Below are positions 22,442 through 34,591 of a stretch of 64,000 nt of DNA, in pieces. Position numbers and translations under genes: made by a program. The DNA is taken from positions 79,501 through 143,500 of the forward strand of contig JAPDFW010000117.1 in assembly GCA_028826165.1 (NCBI GenBank), in the 5' to 3' direction. The DNA comes from Anaeramoeba ignava (lineage: Eukaryota > Metamonada > Anaeramoebidae). The stretch's first letter is position 1, and every line of letters starts with the position of its first letter. The notes under the pieces were generated by a model. The model did not search any database and was not told the DNA's origin. It was given only the letters and a program-made list of their open reading frames with translations.

Positions 22442-25400
22442 TTAATTTTGATTGTTTTTTTTATTATATTTATATGGATTGTTTTTATTATCGAATTGAT
22501 AATTTTGTTGTTGTTGATAATTTTGTTGTTGTTGTTGATTATTTTGATTGTTTTGAGGATAATTTGGTTGTTGTTGATAATTTTGATTTGATTGTAAATT
22601 TGTGTTTTGAATTTGGAAATAAGTATTCATAAAAAAATTAATTCTTTCTTCTGTTTTTAAAATTTTAAAAAAATCCAAATATTGATATTGTGAATAAAAT
22701 TGAATATATAATTTATCTATACTTAATCCTGAATTTTGTTGGAAAAATTGTGTTAATTCATTATCAAGAAATTGGAGGAAATTAAATTGATTATCAAAAA
22801 TAATAGTAAATCCAAGTGATCCTTCAAATTTCATTAATTCTTTTGAAAGTTCTTCTTCCATATCAATCCATGGTTTTAAAACTAAATCAGAAGGTTCATT
22901 TGCAACAAATTTCCCAAAAACAGTAAACATATCATTTGCATTTGAATATCCAATTGATTTTCTTAATAAACTACTTTTTTCATCAGGATAACAATTTGAA
23001 TTAATACTTGTAATTAAAGTGAGTGTCATTGTTGCAAGTGTATCTGTATCTCCTCCAAAACTTAATACTTTCTTAAGTGCATCTTCATATTTCTTATCAT
23101 GATATTTAAGTGCTAACATAATTGATAATAAAACTGAACATAATGAAAATCCATCAGATGGTTTATCAACTTTTTGGTTTGTATAAAGTTCTGCATTGTT
23201 TTTAATAAAATTCCCAACATTAAGATCAAATGAATTTTCTTTTTTGTTCTTTTCAAAAAAATTATCAACTATAATTAATTTGAAAAAAGAAGAAACAACT
23301 GAAAAATAACTTGGATCTTCTAATTCAGGTTGATTGGAAGATTTCATTAAATATTCTTCATATTCAAAAACTTTTTGATAAACAAATTTGAGAGTTTCAT
23401 TTATATTGACTTGAGAATCAGTTACTTTTTTCTTAAAAGGTGAACCAATAAAATATAAAAGCAAAACAGCATAAGCATATGCAGTTGTAAATGCAAAAAA
23501 ATTAGTGTGAGTTAAATTTGTTATTTGAAATAAATCATTTTGAAGACTTTGAATTGCTTTATCAATATTCTTTGTGTTTCTCCAAGCAGCAATAGCAACT
23601 GGTGCTATTATTTTTGATGCTCCATTTCCTGCTGATTTTGATGGTGTTTTGTTTCTTATTGCTGTTCTGAACATGTTTCCAGTTCCTCGAAATAATCCAA
23701 ATTGAAATCTTTTAGGAGAATATCCATTAACTATCCAAAATAAATTTTCAGATGCTTCAGTCCATTTATCAAATAAGTTTCGTGAATCTAGTTTTTGATT
23801 CCTTTTATTTTTAATAAAATAATTTTAAATAAATATGAATTGAATATTGAATTGAATATTGAATTGAATATTGAATATTGAATATTAAATATTGAATTAA
23901 ATATTGAATATTAAAAATATTGAATATTGAATATTGAATATTGAATTGAATTGAATATTGAATTGAATATTGAATTGAATATTGAATATTGAATATTGAA
24001 TATTGAATTGAATTGAATTGAATTGAATATTAAAATTGAATATTGAATATTGAATTGAATTAAATATTGAATATTGAATATTGAATATTGAATATTAAAT
24101 ATTGAATTTAAAATTTGAATATTGAATATTGAATATTGAATAAATGAATATTGAATATGAATATTGAATATTGAATATTGAATATTGAATATTGAATATT
24201 GAATATTGAAATGAATATTGAAATTGAATTGAATATTGAATTGAATATTGAATGAATTGAATATGGAATGAATATGAATGAAATTGAATATTGAATAATA
24301 TTGAATCGAATATTGGGTGAATATTGAATATTGAATTGAATCGAATTGAATATTAAATGAATAAAATTAAAATTGAAATCGAATTGAATATTGAAATGAA
24401 TATTGAATTGAATATTGAATATTGAATATTGAATTGAATATTGAATATTGAATATGAAATTGAATTAAATATTGAATTGAATATTGAATTGAATATTGAA
24501 TTGAAATTGAAATTGAATATTGAATTGAATATTGAATTAAATATTGAATTAAATTGAATATTGAATTGAAATATTGAATTGAATAAATTTGAATTTTGAA
24601 TTGAAATTGAAATAAATTCGGAAAAATAATTTTAATAAATTAAATGAAAATAATTTAAATTAAAATTAAATTGAATAATAAATTAAAAATGAAGATACAA
24701 TAACGAATAATGTTTGAAATTGAAAAAATTGAATATTTTGAATATCATCTGAATATAAACATAAACTTTTTCTTGTGAAATTTTTGATGATATATTATCA
24801 ATTGAATTTATTTTCAAATAAAGCACCAACTGAATATTGAACAAGTCCTGAAAATTAAACATCTTCTTACTTTTTCAATTAAAAAAGATTTATTGTTTTT
24901 GCATTTTTAATTTATTAAAAAGAAAAAGGAAAAATGAAAATAAATATTTTGTTTTTATTGAAAAAGAAAATCAAAAATGAAAAAGATTTCTTTTGATTTA
25001 ATTGAAATTGAATTGAATTGAATATTAAATTGAATATTGAAATTAAATAAAATTAAAATTGAAAATTGAATTTGAATTTTAAAATTGAATATTGAATATT
25101 GAATATTGAATTGAATTGAATTGAATTGAATTGAATTGAATTGAATTGAATATTGAATTGAATTAAATTGAATATTGAATTGAATTAAATTGAATTGAAT
25201 ATTGAATATTGAATATTGAATATCGAATATTGAATATTGAATATTGAATTGAATATTGAATATTGAATATTGAAATTTGAATTGAATTGAATATTGAATG
25301 AATTGAATTAAATTGAATATTGAATTGAATTAAATTGAATTGAATATTGAATATTAAATTGAATTGAATTAAATTAAATAAATTCATTTGAATTAAATTA

Positions 25401-25732
25401 AATAAATTCATTTGAATTAAATTAAATAAATTCATTTGAATTTAATTAAATAAATTCGGAAAAATAATTTTAATAAATTAAATGAAAATAATTTATATTA
25501 AATTTTAAATTGAATATTAAATTAAAATAAGATACAATAAGTAATGTTCACAAATTGAAAGTGTCATTTGTGTATCATCTGTATAAACATAAACTTTTTC
25601 TTGTGAAATTTTTGATGATATATTATCAATTGATTTATTTTCAAATAAAGCACCAACTGCATCTCCAACAAGTCCTGAAATTAAACATCTTCTTACTTTT
25701 TCAACCCAAAAAGATTTATTGTTTTTTTGCAT
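22442..25732 (-). CDS. ADP-ribosylglycohydrolase-like protein, copy B
   Basis: Exon 2 (23801-22442) is intact. The best exon 1 is 25732-25536, giving 518 residues with TDDTQMTL and GGDTDTLATM, so both metal motifs are present. The conserved GNGASMRIAP reads GNGASKIIAP here. The implied intron is 1,734 bp and contains a second, damaged copy of exon 1 at 24699-24904, so it is unsure which first exon is used. The tail is shorter than in copy A (QQQQNYQQQQNY). The role is as inferred for the family: ADP-ribose removal, probably cytosolic, since no signal peptide is seen. Confidence 0.85.
23820..25535. repeat. GAATATT satellite in the copy B intron
   Basis: TTGAATA/TTGAA units occupy the intron apart from the damaged exon 1 block (about 24600-25000). 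From about 24100 to 24600 the array is unusually irregular (gaatatggaatg, gaatcgaat) compared with the clean arrays elsewhere. Confidence 0.88.
24699..24904 (-). pseudogene. Damaged extra exon 1 of the ADP-ribosylglycohydrolase array
   Basis: The sequence aligns along its length with exon 1 of the other copies, together with its 5' leader and the downstream intron start. The distinctive words are replaced by local repeat text. For example, the segment encoding TDDTQMTLS becomes ttgaatattttgaatatc, and gcatctccaac becomes gaatattgaac. Several frameshifts follow. No functional exon can be read. Confidence 0.8.
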
Positions 25733-25920
25733 TTTTAATTTATTAAAAAAAAAAAGAAAAAAAAAAAAGGAAAAAAAAATGAAAATAAGTATTTCGTTTT
25801 TTATTGAAAAAGAAAATCAAAAAAATGAAAAAAAATGAAAAAAAAAAGATTTCTTTTGATTTAATTTAAATTGATTTGAATTGAATATTGAATATTGAAT
25901 ATTGAATTGAATTAAATTTA

Positions 25921-28155
25921 TTAATTTTGATTGTTTTTTTTATTATATTTATATTGATTGTTTTGAGGATAATTTGATTGTTGTTGATTATATGGATTGT
26001 TTTTATTATCGAGTTGATAATTTTGCTGTTGTTGATAATTTTGTTGTTGTTGATTATATGGATTGTTTTTATTATCGAATTGATAATTTTGTTGTTGTTG
26101 ATAATTTTGATTGTTTTGAGGATAATTTTGTTGTTGTTGATAATTTTGATTTGATTGTAAATTTGTATTTTGAAATTGGAAATAAGTATTCAGAAAAAAA
26201 TTCATTCTTTCTTCTGATTTTAAAGTTTTAAAAAAATCCAAATATTGATATTGTGAATAAAATTGAATATATAATTGATCTATACTTAATCCTGAATTTT
26301 TTTGGAAAAATTGTGTTAATTCATTATCAATAAATTGGAGGAAATTAAATTGATTATCAAAAATAATAGTAAATCCAAGTGATCCTTTATAGTTAATTAA
26401 TTCTTTTGAAAGTTCTTCTTCCATATCAATCCATGGTTTTAAAACTAAATCAGAAGGTTCATTTGCAACAAATTTCCCAAAAACAGTAAACATTTCATTT
26501 GCATTTGAATATCCAATTGATTTTTTTAATAAATAACTTTTTTCATCAGGATAACAATTTGAATTAATACTTGTAATTAAAGTGAGTGTCATTGTTGCAA
26601 GTGTATCTGTATCTCCTCCAAAACTTAATACTTTCTTAAGTGCTTCTTCATATTTTTTATTATGATATTTAAGTGCTAACATAATTGATAATAAAACTGA
26701 ACATAATGAAAATCCATCAGATGGTTTATCAACTTTTTTGGTTGTATAAAGTTCTGCATAGTTTTTAATAAAATTCCCAACATTAAGATCAAATAAACTT
26801 TCTTTTTTGTTCTTTTCAAAAAAATTATCAACTATAATTAATTTGAAAAAAGAAGAAACAGCTGAAAAATAACTTTGATCTTCTAATTCAGGTTGATTGG
26901 GAGATTTCATTAAATATTCATATTCTAAAACTCTTTCATAAACAAATTTGAGAGCTTCATTTATATTGATTTGAGAATCAGTTACTTTTTTCTTAAAAGG
27001 TGAACCAATAAAATATAAAAGCAAAACAGCATAAGCATATGCAGTTGTAAATGCAAAAAAATGAGTGTGAGTTAAATTTGTTATTTGAAATAAATCATTT
27101 TGAAGACTTTGAATTGCTTTATCAATATTCTTTGTGTTTCTCCAAGCAGCAATAGCAACTGGTGCTATTCTCATTGATGCTCCATTTCCTGCTGATTTTG
27201 ATGGTTTTTTGTTTCTTATTGCTGTTCTGAACATGTTTCCAGTTCCTCGAAATAATCCAAATTGAAATTTTTTAGGAGAATATCCATTAACTATCCAAAA
27301 TAAATTTTCAGATGCTTCAGTCCATTTATCAAATAATTTTGGTGAATCTAAATTTTTATTCCTTTTATTTTTATTAAAATAATTTTAAATAAATATGAAT
27401 TGAATTAAATATTGAATATTAAATATTAAATATTGAATATTGAATTAAATATTGAATTAAATATTGAATTAAATATTGAATATTGAATATTGAATTGATT
27501 TAAATATTGAATTGAATTGAATTGAATATTGAATTGAATTGAATATTGAATATTAAATATTGAATATTGAATTGAATATTGAATATTGAATATTAAATAT
27601 TGAATTGAATATTGAATATTAAATATTGAATATTGAATTGAATATTGAATATTGAATATTGAATTGAATATTGAATATTGAATATTGAATATTGAATTGA
27701 ATATTGAATTGAATTGAATATTGAATTGAATTGAATATTGAATTGAATTGAATATTGAATATTAAATTATTGAATTGAATATTGAATTGAATATTGAATT
27801 GAATATTGAATTGAATTAAATTAAATAAATTCATTTGAATTGAATTAAATAAATTAATTTGAATTTAATTAAATAAATTCGGAAAAATAATTTTAATAAA
27901 TTAAATGAAAATAATTTATATTAAATATTGAATTGAATAATAAATTAAAATAAGATACAATAAGTAATGTTCACAAATTGAAAGTGTCATTTGTGTATCA
28001 TCTGTATAAACATAAACTTTTTCTTGTGAAATTTTTGATGATATATTATCAATTGATTTATTTTCAAATAAAGCACCAACTGCATCTCCAACAAGTCCTG
28101 AAATTAAACATCTTCTTACTTTTTCAACCCAAAAAGATTTATTATTTTTTTGCAT
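25921..28155 (-). CDS. ADP-ribosylglycohydrolase-like protein, copy C
   Basis: Exons 28155-27959 and 27361-25921 (phase 2) encode 545 residues. This is the most canonical copy: GLVGDAVG, TDDTQMTL, RGTGNMF, GNGASMRIAP and GGDTDTLATM are all intact, so hydrolase activity is plausible. The C-terminal 90 residues are Gln/Asn/Tyr-rich repeats (NYQQQQNY, FDNKNNPY), of the kind called prion-like. The 3' end lies 188 bp from the copy B start. Confidence 0.9.
27370..27955. repeat. GAATATT satellite in the copy C intron
   Basis: TTGAATA/TTGAA units fill the 27362-27958 intron. Confidence 0.88.
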
Positions 28156-28419
28156 TTTTAATTTATTAAAAAAAAAAAAGGAAAAAAAAATGAAAATAAG
28201 TATTTCGTTTTTTATTGAAAAAGAAAATCAAAAAAATGAAAAAAAATGAAAAAAAAAAGATTTCTTTTGATTTAATTTAAATTGATTTGAATTGAATATT
28301 GAATATTGAATATTGAATTGAATTAAATTTATTAATTTTGATTGTTTTTTTTATTATATTTATATGGATTATTTTGAGGATAATTTTGTTGTTGTTGATT
28401 ATATGGATTGTTAAATTTA

Positions 28420-30931
28420 TTAATTTTGATTGTTTTTTTTATTATATTTATATGGATTGTTTTGAGGATAATTTTGTTGTTGATAATATTGATTGTTTTT
28501 ATCATCGAATTGATAATTTTGTTGTTGAAAGTTTTGATTGTTTTGAGGATAATTTTGTTGTTGTTGATTATATTGATAATTTTGTTGTTGATAATATTGA
28601 TTGTTTTTATTATCGAATTGATAATTTTGTTGTTGTTGATTATATTGATAATTTTGTTGTTGTTGATTATATTGATAATTTTGTTGTTGTTGATAATTTT
28701 GTTGTTGTTGATAATTTTGATTTGATTGTAAATTTGTATTTTGAAATTGGAAATAAGTATTCAGAAAAAAATTCATTCTTTCTTCTTTTTTTAAAGTTTT
28801 AAAAAAATCCAAATATTGATATTGTGAATAAAATTGAATATATAATTGATCTATACTTAATCCTGAATTTTTTTGGAAAAATTGTGTTAATTCATTATCA
28901 AGAAATTGGAGGAAATTAAATTGACGATCAAAAATAATAGTAAATCCAAGTGATCCTTTATAGTTAATTAATTTTTTTGAAAGTTCTTCTTCCATATCAA
29001 TCCATGGTTTTAAAACTAAATCAGAAGGTTCATTTGCAACAAATTTTCCAAAAACAGTAAACATATCATTTGCATTTGAATATCCAATTGATTTTCTTAA
29101 TAAACTACTTTTTTCATCAGGATAACAATTTGAATTAATACTTGTAATTAAAGTGAGTGTCATTGTTGCAAGTGTATCTGTATCTCCTCCAAAACTTAAT
29201 ACTTTCTTAAGTGCTTCTTCATATTTTTTATTATGATATTTAAGTGCTAACATAATTGATAATAAAACTGAACATAATGAAAATCCATCAGATGGTTTAT
29301 CAACTTTTTTGGTTGTATAAAGTTCTGCATAGTTTTTAATAAAATTCCCAACATTAAAATCAAATAATTTTTCTTTTTTGTTCTTTTCAAAAAAATTATC
29401 AACTATAAATGCTTTGAAAAAAGAAGAAACAGCTGAAAAATAACTTTGATCTTCTAATTCAGGTATATTGGAAGATTTCATTAAACATTCTTCATATTCC
29501 AAAACTCTTTGATAAACAAATTTGAGAGTTTCATTTATATTGATTTGAGAATCAGTTTTTTTTTCATCCAAAGGTGAACCAATAAAATATAAAAGCAAAA
29601 CAGCATAAGCATATGCAGTTGTAAATGCAAAAAAATTAGTGTGAGTTAAATTTGTTATTTGAAATAAATCATTTCGAAGACTTTGGATTGCTTTATTAAT
29701 CTTCTTTGTGTTTCTCCAAGCAGCAATAGCAACTGGTGCTATTCTCATTGATGCTCCATTTCCTGCTGATTTTGATGGTGTTTTGTTTCTTATTGCTGTT
29801 CTGAACATGTTTCCAGTTCCTCGAAATAATCCAAATTGAAATCTTTTAGGAGAATATCCATTAACTATCCAAAATAAATTTTCAGATGCTTCAGTCCATT
29901 TATCAAATAATTTTGGTAAATCTAAATTTTTATTCCTTTTATTTTTAATAAAATAATTTTAAATAAATATGAATTGAATATTGAATTTAAATATTGAATA
30001 TTGAATTGAATATTGAATATTGAATTGAATATTGAATTGAATATTGAATATTGAATATTAAATATTGAATTGAATATTGAATATTGAATATTAAATGAAT
30101 TGAATATTGAATATTGAATATTGAATTGAATATTGAATTGAATATTGAATATTGAATATTGAATTGAATATTTAATATTGAATTGAATATTGAATTGAAT
30201 ATTGAATTGAATATTAAATAAATATGAATTGAATATTGAATTGAATTGAATATTGAATTAAATATTGAATTGAATTGAATATTGAATATTGAATTGAATA
30301 TTGAATATTGAATATTGAATATTGAATATTGAATATTGAATTGAATATTGAATATTAAATATTGAATTGAATATTGAATTAAATATTGAATTGAATTGAA
30401 TATTAAATTAAATTAAATATTGAATATTGAATTGAATATTAAATATTGAATTGAATTGAATATTAAATATTGAATTGAATTGAATATTGAATATTGAATT
30501 GAATATTGAATTGAATATTGAATATTGAATATTAAATTAAATTAAATAAATTAAATATTGAATATTGAATTGAATTGAATTGAATTGAATTGAATTGAAT
30601 ATTTAATTGAATATTGAATTAAATTAAAATAAATTATTTAATTTAATTAAATAAATTCGGAAAAATAATTTTAATAAATTAAATGAAAATAATTTATATT
30701 AAATATTAAATTGAATAATAAATTAAAATAAGATACAATAAGTAATGTTCACAAATTGAAAGTGTCATTTGTGTATCATCTGTATAAACATAAACTTTTT
30801 CTTGTGAAATTTTTGATGATATATTATCAATTGATTTATTTTCAAATAAAGCACCAACTGCATCTCCAACAAGTCCTGAAATTAAACATCTTCTTACTTT
30901 TTCAACCCAAAAAGATTTATTATTTTTGCAT
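28420..30931 (-). CDS. ADP-ribosylglycohydrolase-like protein, copy D (frameshifted exon 1)
   Basis: Exon 2 (29935-28420) is intact and carries GNGASMRIAP and GGDTDTLATM, plus the longest Tyr-Asn-Gln tail of the set after copy A. Exon 1 (30931-30737) is 195 rather than 197 bases: the A7 run after ATGC in copy C is A5 here, so translation from the ATG stops at codon 4. If the run is a sequencing error, the protein has about 570 residues. If not, the gene is dead or starts elsewhere. It is the first of the four copies in transcription order. The intron (29936-30736) is GAATATT satellite. Confidence 0.8.
29950..30730. repeat. GAATATT satellite in the copy D intron
   Basis: TTGAATA/TTGAA units fill the 29936-30736 intron, about 800 bp, ending with the shared tail ggaaaaataattttaataaa found before exon 1 in every copy. 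Confidence 0.88.
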
Positions 30932-31118
30932 TTTTAATTTATTAAAAAAAAAAGGAAAAAAATGAAAATATTATTTTTCCTTTTTCATTTTTATTTTTAT
31001 TTTTCTCCTTTTATTTTATTTTATTTTTTCTCCTTTATTTTATTTTTATTTTTAATTTTTGATCCACTTTTTTATTTGAAAAAAAAAAATCTAAAACAAA
31101 TCTTTCAAAGAAAACTAA

Positions 31119-33065
31119 TCAAAACTTTTCTTTGAGAAAATTTATATTATTATCATAATGTTCAATTGCATGATGTAATTGTTGAGTTAACGGACGAATT
31201 AAAGATCTAATAAGAACATGTTCCTTTTTATTAAGACGTTTTCTCCAATCTTGAAGATCTTCCAAAATGGAACACAATCCACGATAAATGCGCGAAATTG
31301 TATCCAATTCGGTTGTATATTGCAAAGGAAAAGAAATCCAAAAATTATGAAGAATTTCATTGATTTCCGATTGGAATCCTATTAGTTTAAGTAGTGATTC
31401 TTGAGGAATAGATTCCAGATCTGAGAGACGAAAACGAAACTCATGATCCCGATTAACCAAGTGATTCTCTATATCCATTTCGTTTGTTTTGTGGTTGCTC
31501 ACTTCGCGAAATGCTTGATCCAAATTCGGAGTAAAACTCAGAATCCCATCTACAAATTCCTCCATTTCCTTTTCAAATTGAGAAGAGTCGTTGTCTGTTT
31601 TGAGAAAAGAGTTCGAGTTGTTTTCTGCGATTTTTGTGTGCTGGCGAAAATACTCTCTCGGGTTCTCCAGTCCTAACGGTTTGCATTGTGTCTCGTGAAC
31701 TTTGAGCAGCTGGGAATCAATTACGGAATCAAGAGTCTTTCTTTGGCACGAAGAAAGAGCAAAAGTGGAAGAAAGAGGATCAGAAAATGTTTTATTTTGG
31801 ATGGGATCAAAAAGGTGAAAAATTTGGGGGGATGTTATTTTTTGATAAGGATCACCGCCTGTCAAACAATTATCTTCATTTAAAAAGTACCCCAAATCAA
31901 AAAGAAAATTTTTGACATTTTTTGATTCTGAAAAACCGCAAAAATTCGCATATTTAGAAGCTTCAAGAACAAGATAGGAATGGCGGTTAATTTTGGCAAG
32001 AGTCTTTGTAGAATCCACTGATTGCTGGAGCACCAAAGTGTTATCTCGAAGATTTCCGTAAGCATTTGGATAGAATTCTTCTTTGCATCTCGTCAAATCG
32101 TTGGATAAATCAACATGAAGATCTGCGTTTGTCTGCTTTGCACAAGCCAACGGAGAATAAGATGTTATGAAACGTTCGGATTGCAAAGGTGATTCAAAAA
32201 TTGCGTTTTCGGGACGAGTATTTTGGGTGATAATAGCCTCGTCTTTATTGATTTTGCGGAAGATATTTGTCGAGCTGACATTGCGATAATCGAGGAAATC
32301 AGCCTCAAAATATTGTTTCCAAAACTCTTCTTGTTTTAAATTGATTTCCTCTTCGAATTTTTTAAGAACCATCGGTTGTTCAATGAAAATTTGCTCGATA
32401 ATTCTCGATGAGATATGGAAATGCATTGAACTGAGGTCATAAACAGGGCCCATATGCGATACCCTAATACTTGAAAGTCCCGTTTTTTGTTTCTGGTGTA
32501 TATTCTTATCAATTTGGATCATTTGGTATTTTGATTTCCAAAATTCGCGATCCAAAATAACGGAATTGACAATTTTTCTGAATACAGAAGAAATCACAGG
32601 ATTTTTCATAAGAAACTCTGCTTTTTCATTAAGAAGTTTTTCTTTTGTGTTGCTTTGTTGCTTTTTCATTGGTCGTCTTTTAATGATTTTGAATTGGAAA
32701 ATTTTTCTTTGTCTGAAAAGTCTTGATTGAGTTGGTTTTCTGGGAGCTTTCATTTGCTCTTCAAGAAGCTTTGCAAATTGGTTTCTTTCTTCAAGGGATT
32801 TTGTCTCCGAAGAGAAAAAGAAAAGATAGTTTTCTCCGTTTTTCTTTTTGATTTTAATTCCTGGCTTTTTTTTTGTTAAATCTCCTTTTGGTTGATTTAA
32901 ATGTTTTGATTTTATAAATGAAATTTGAATTGTTAAATCGGGTGATTTTGATTCTTTTTTTTTCCACATGATTCTTTCCGGATATAAATGGATTATTCCT
33001 TCTATTTTTTTATATATTGCTTGAGCTTTAATAATTGCATGACTTTCTGCAGATATAAATGACAT
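31119..33065 (-). CDS. GTF2H1: TFIIH core subunit p62/Tfb1-like
   Basis: A single 648-residue exon. The N-terminus is a PH-like domain (about 1-110: AIYKKIEGIIHLYPERIMWKK ... LEERNQFAKLLEEQMK in separated segments). Two BSD domains follow: SSVFRKIV...DREFWKSKY near residue 170, and EEFWKQYFEADFLDYRN near residue 255. The C-terminal part is helical (HNFWISFPLQ, SILEDLQDWRKRL, LHHAIEHYDNNINFL). The order PH-BSD-BSD-helical and the length match p62/Tfb1, the TFIIH subunit that contacts activators, TFIIE and XPG in transcription and nucleotide excision repair. It has no intron and a less biased codon choice than its neighbours. Confidence 0.92.
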   Translation of the reverse strand: MSFISAESHAIIKAQAIYKKIEGIIHLYPERIMWKKKESKSPDLTIQISFIKSKHLNQPKGDLTKKKPGIKIKKKNGENYLFFFSSETKSLEERNQFAKLLEEQMKAPRKPTQSRLFRQRKIFQFKIIKRRPMKKQQSNTKEKLLNEKAEFLMKNPVISSVFRKIVNSVILDREFWKSKYQMIQIDKNIHQKQKTGLSSIRVSHMGPVYDLSSMHFHISSRIIEQIFIEQPMVLKKFEEEINLKQEEFWKQYFEADFLDYRNVSSTNIFRKINKDEAIITQNTRPENAIFESPLQSERFITSYSPLACAKQTNADLHVDLSNDLTRCKEEFYPNAYGNLRDNTLVLQQSVDSTKTLAKINRHSYLVLEASKYANFCGFSESKNVKNFLFDLGYFLNEDNCLTGGDPYQKITSPQIFHLFDPIQNKTFSDPLSSTFALSSCQRKTLDSVIDSQLLKVHETQCKPLGLENPREYFRQHTKIAENNSNSFLKTDNDSSQFEKEMEEFVDGILSFTPNLDQAFREVSNHKTNEMDIENHLVNRDHEFRFRLSDLESIPQESLLKLIGFQSEINEILHNFWISFPLQYTTELDTISRIYRGLCSILEDLQDWRKRLNKKEHVLIRSLIRPLTQQLHHAIEHYDNNINFLKEKF

Positions 33066-33110
33066 ATTTTACAAAAAAAAATGAAAAATGAAAAATGATT
33101 TTTAAAAAAT
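33066..33110 (-). promoter_or_regulatory. Example of the TTTTTCATTTTT upstream element
   Basis: In coding orientation the p62 start is preceded by tandem catttttcatttttcattt about 15-40 bases upstream. The same element occurs at comparable distance before most genes in the window (see findings). Candidate core promoter; the function is inferred. Confidence 0.5.
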
Positions 33111-33290
33111 ATTTTTTAAATTTTAATTTTAATTTTAATTTTGATTTTGATTTTAATTTTAATTTTGATTTTCATTTTGATTTTGATTTTGATTTTTATT
33201 TTAATTTTAATTTTGATTTTAATTTTAATTTTGATTTTGATTTTAATTTTAATTTTAATTTTGATTTCAATTTAAATTTTAAATTCATTT
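33110..33290. repeat. (TTTTAA/TTTTGA)n between divergent genes
   Basis: A short hexamer array of TTTTAA, TTTTGA and TTTTCA lies between the p62 start and the RPC8 start. Both gene starts have tttttcattttt-type elements beside it. Confidence 0.85.
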
Positions 33291-33314
33291 TTCATTTTTC
33301 ATTTTTTTTTCTTC

Positions 33315-34513
33315 ATGTTTGTTCTCTATTTACTTAAAGACACAGCAAAAGTTGAACCATATGATTTTAAAAATAATTTAGATTCAATATTAAGAAGATA
33401 TTTTAATAGAAAATATGGAAACAAAGTAATGAAAAACATAGGTTTAATTCTTTGCGTAACAGAAATAGTTTCAATAGGTGAACCATTTGTTCATCCAAAT
33501 CAAGGAGGTTATCACATTACAACTGTCTTCCGCGTTGCCGTATTTCGTCCCTTTGTTGATGAAATAATTTTGGGGAAAATTTTTGAATCCTCAAAAGAAG
33601 AAGGCATTAAAATATCAATTGGTTTTTTCAGTGATATTTACATTCCTCCAAGTTCTTTACCCAAAAATTCCTTTTTGTTTGTTTTTAACTCAATTAATTA
33701 ACAAAACTTTTCCAATTCAAACTTTATTTTTTTTGAACTAAAAATGGAATTTTCTTCATCAAATCAAATTTTCAAATTTTTTTCAAAATTATTTTTTATC
33801 CGAATTTTCTGTATTTGATTCATCTTTATTTAATAGTGACCCAATGGAAAAGATTTGGATTTGGAATTACAAGCAAGTTAGTCCATTGGATCCTGATGAA
33901 ACTGTTGTTCATAAATTATATATGGATATTGGAGCTGTTGTTAGATTCAGAATTACAAATGTTTCTTTCGGCGATTCTCTTCGTGTGAAACAGTCAAATA
34001 TCATTTCCCCTGTAAATGAAAAAGTTAAGAGTTTAATACAATCTCAAAATTCAGCCAAAATTGAAAAACCAATGAGTGTTTATGTATAAAAAATATTTAT
34101 ATTAGAAATTAGACTTAAAATTTAAAAATAATTTTTCTTTTAATTTTTTTAATTGAAAAATTTTTTTCCGATTTTGATTTTTTAAAAAAAAAAAATTTTA
34201 TTTTATTTTTTAGGGTTCAATGAAAGAATTAGGATTAGGTGTTTTATATTGGTGGAAACAACCAAATCAAAATCAAAATCAAAATCAAAATCAAAATCAA
34301 AATCAAAATTTAAATGAAAATTTAAATGAAAATTTAAATGAAAATTTAAATGAAAATGAAAATCAAAATAATGAAAATCAAAAAGAATTAATTGAGAAAA
34401 TTGAAAGTGAAGATCTTGAAGAACAAGAATTACAAGATGAAAATGAAAATGATAATGAAAATGAAAATGATAATGATAATGATAATGAAAATGAAAATGA
34501 TAATGATAATTAA
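33315..34513 (+). CDS. POLR3H: RNA polymerase III subunit RPC8 (Rpc25)-like
   Basis: Exons 33315-33676, 33837-34083 and 34214-34513 encode 302 residues (phase 2, then phase 0). The start MFVLYLLKDTAKVEP, the segment FRVAVFRPFVDEIILGKI and the IGFFSDIYIPPSSLP motif match the RPC8/Rpb7-type tip and S1 domains. The first splice joins NSF|FDPMEKIWIWNY, matching the family's W-x-W segment. The third exon opens with the terminal GLGVLYWW block that ends most RPC8 proteins, and is then extended by about 80 residues of Asn-Gln, Asn-Glu and Asp-Asn repeats. RPC8 with RPC9 forms the polymerase III stalk used in initiation. Confidence 0.93.
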
Positions 34514-34591
34514 ATTTTTTTTATTTTTCAATTTAAATTTTTAAAAAAATAAATTTTCATTTTTTTTCTTTCATTTCTTTTCTTTTTTTTT

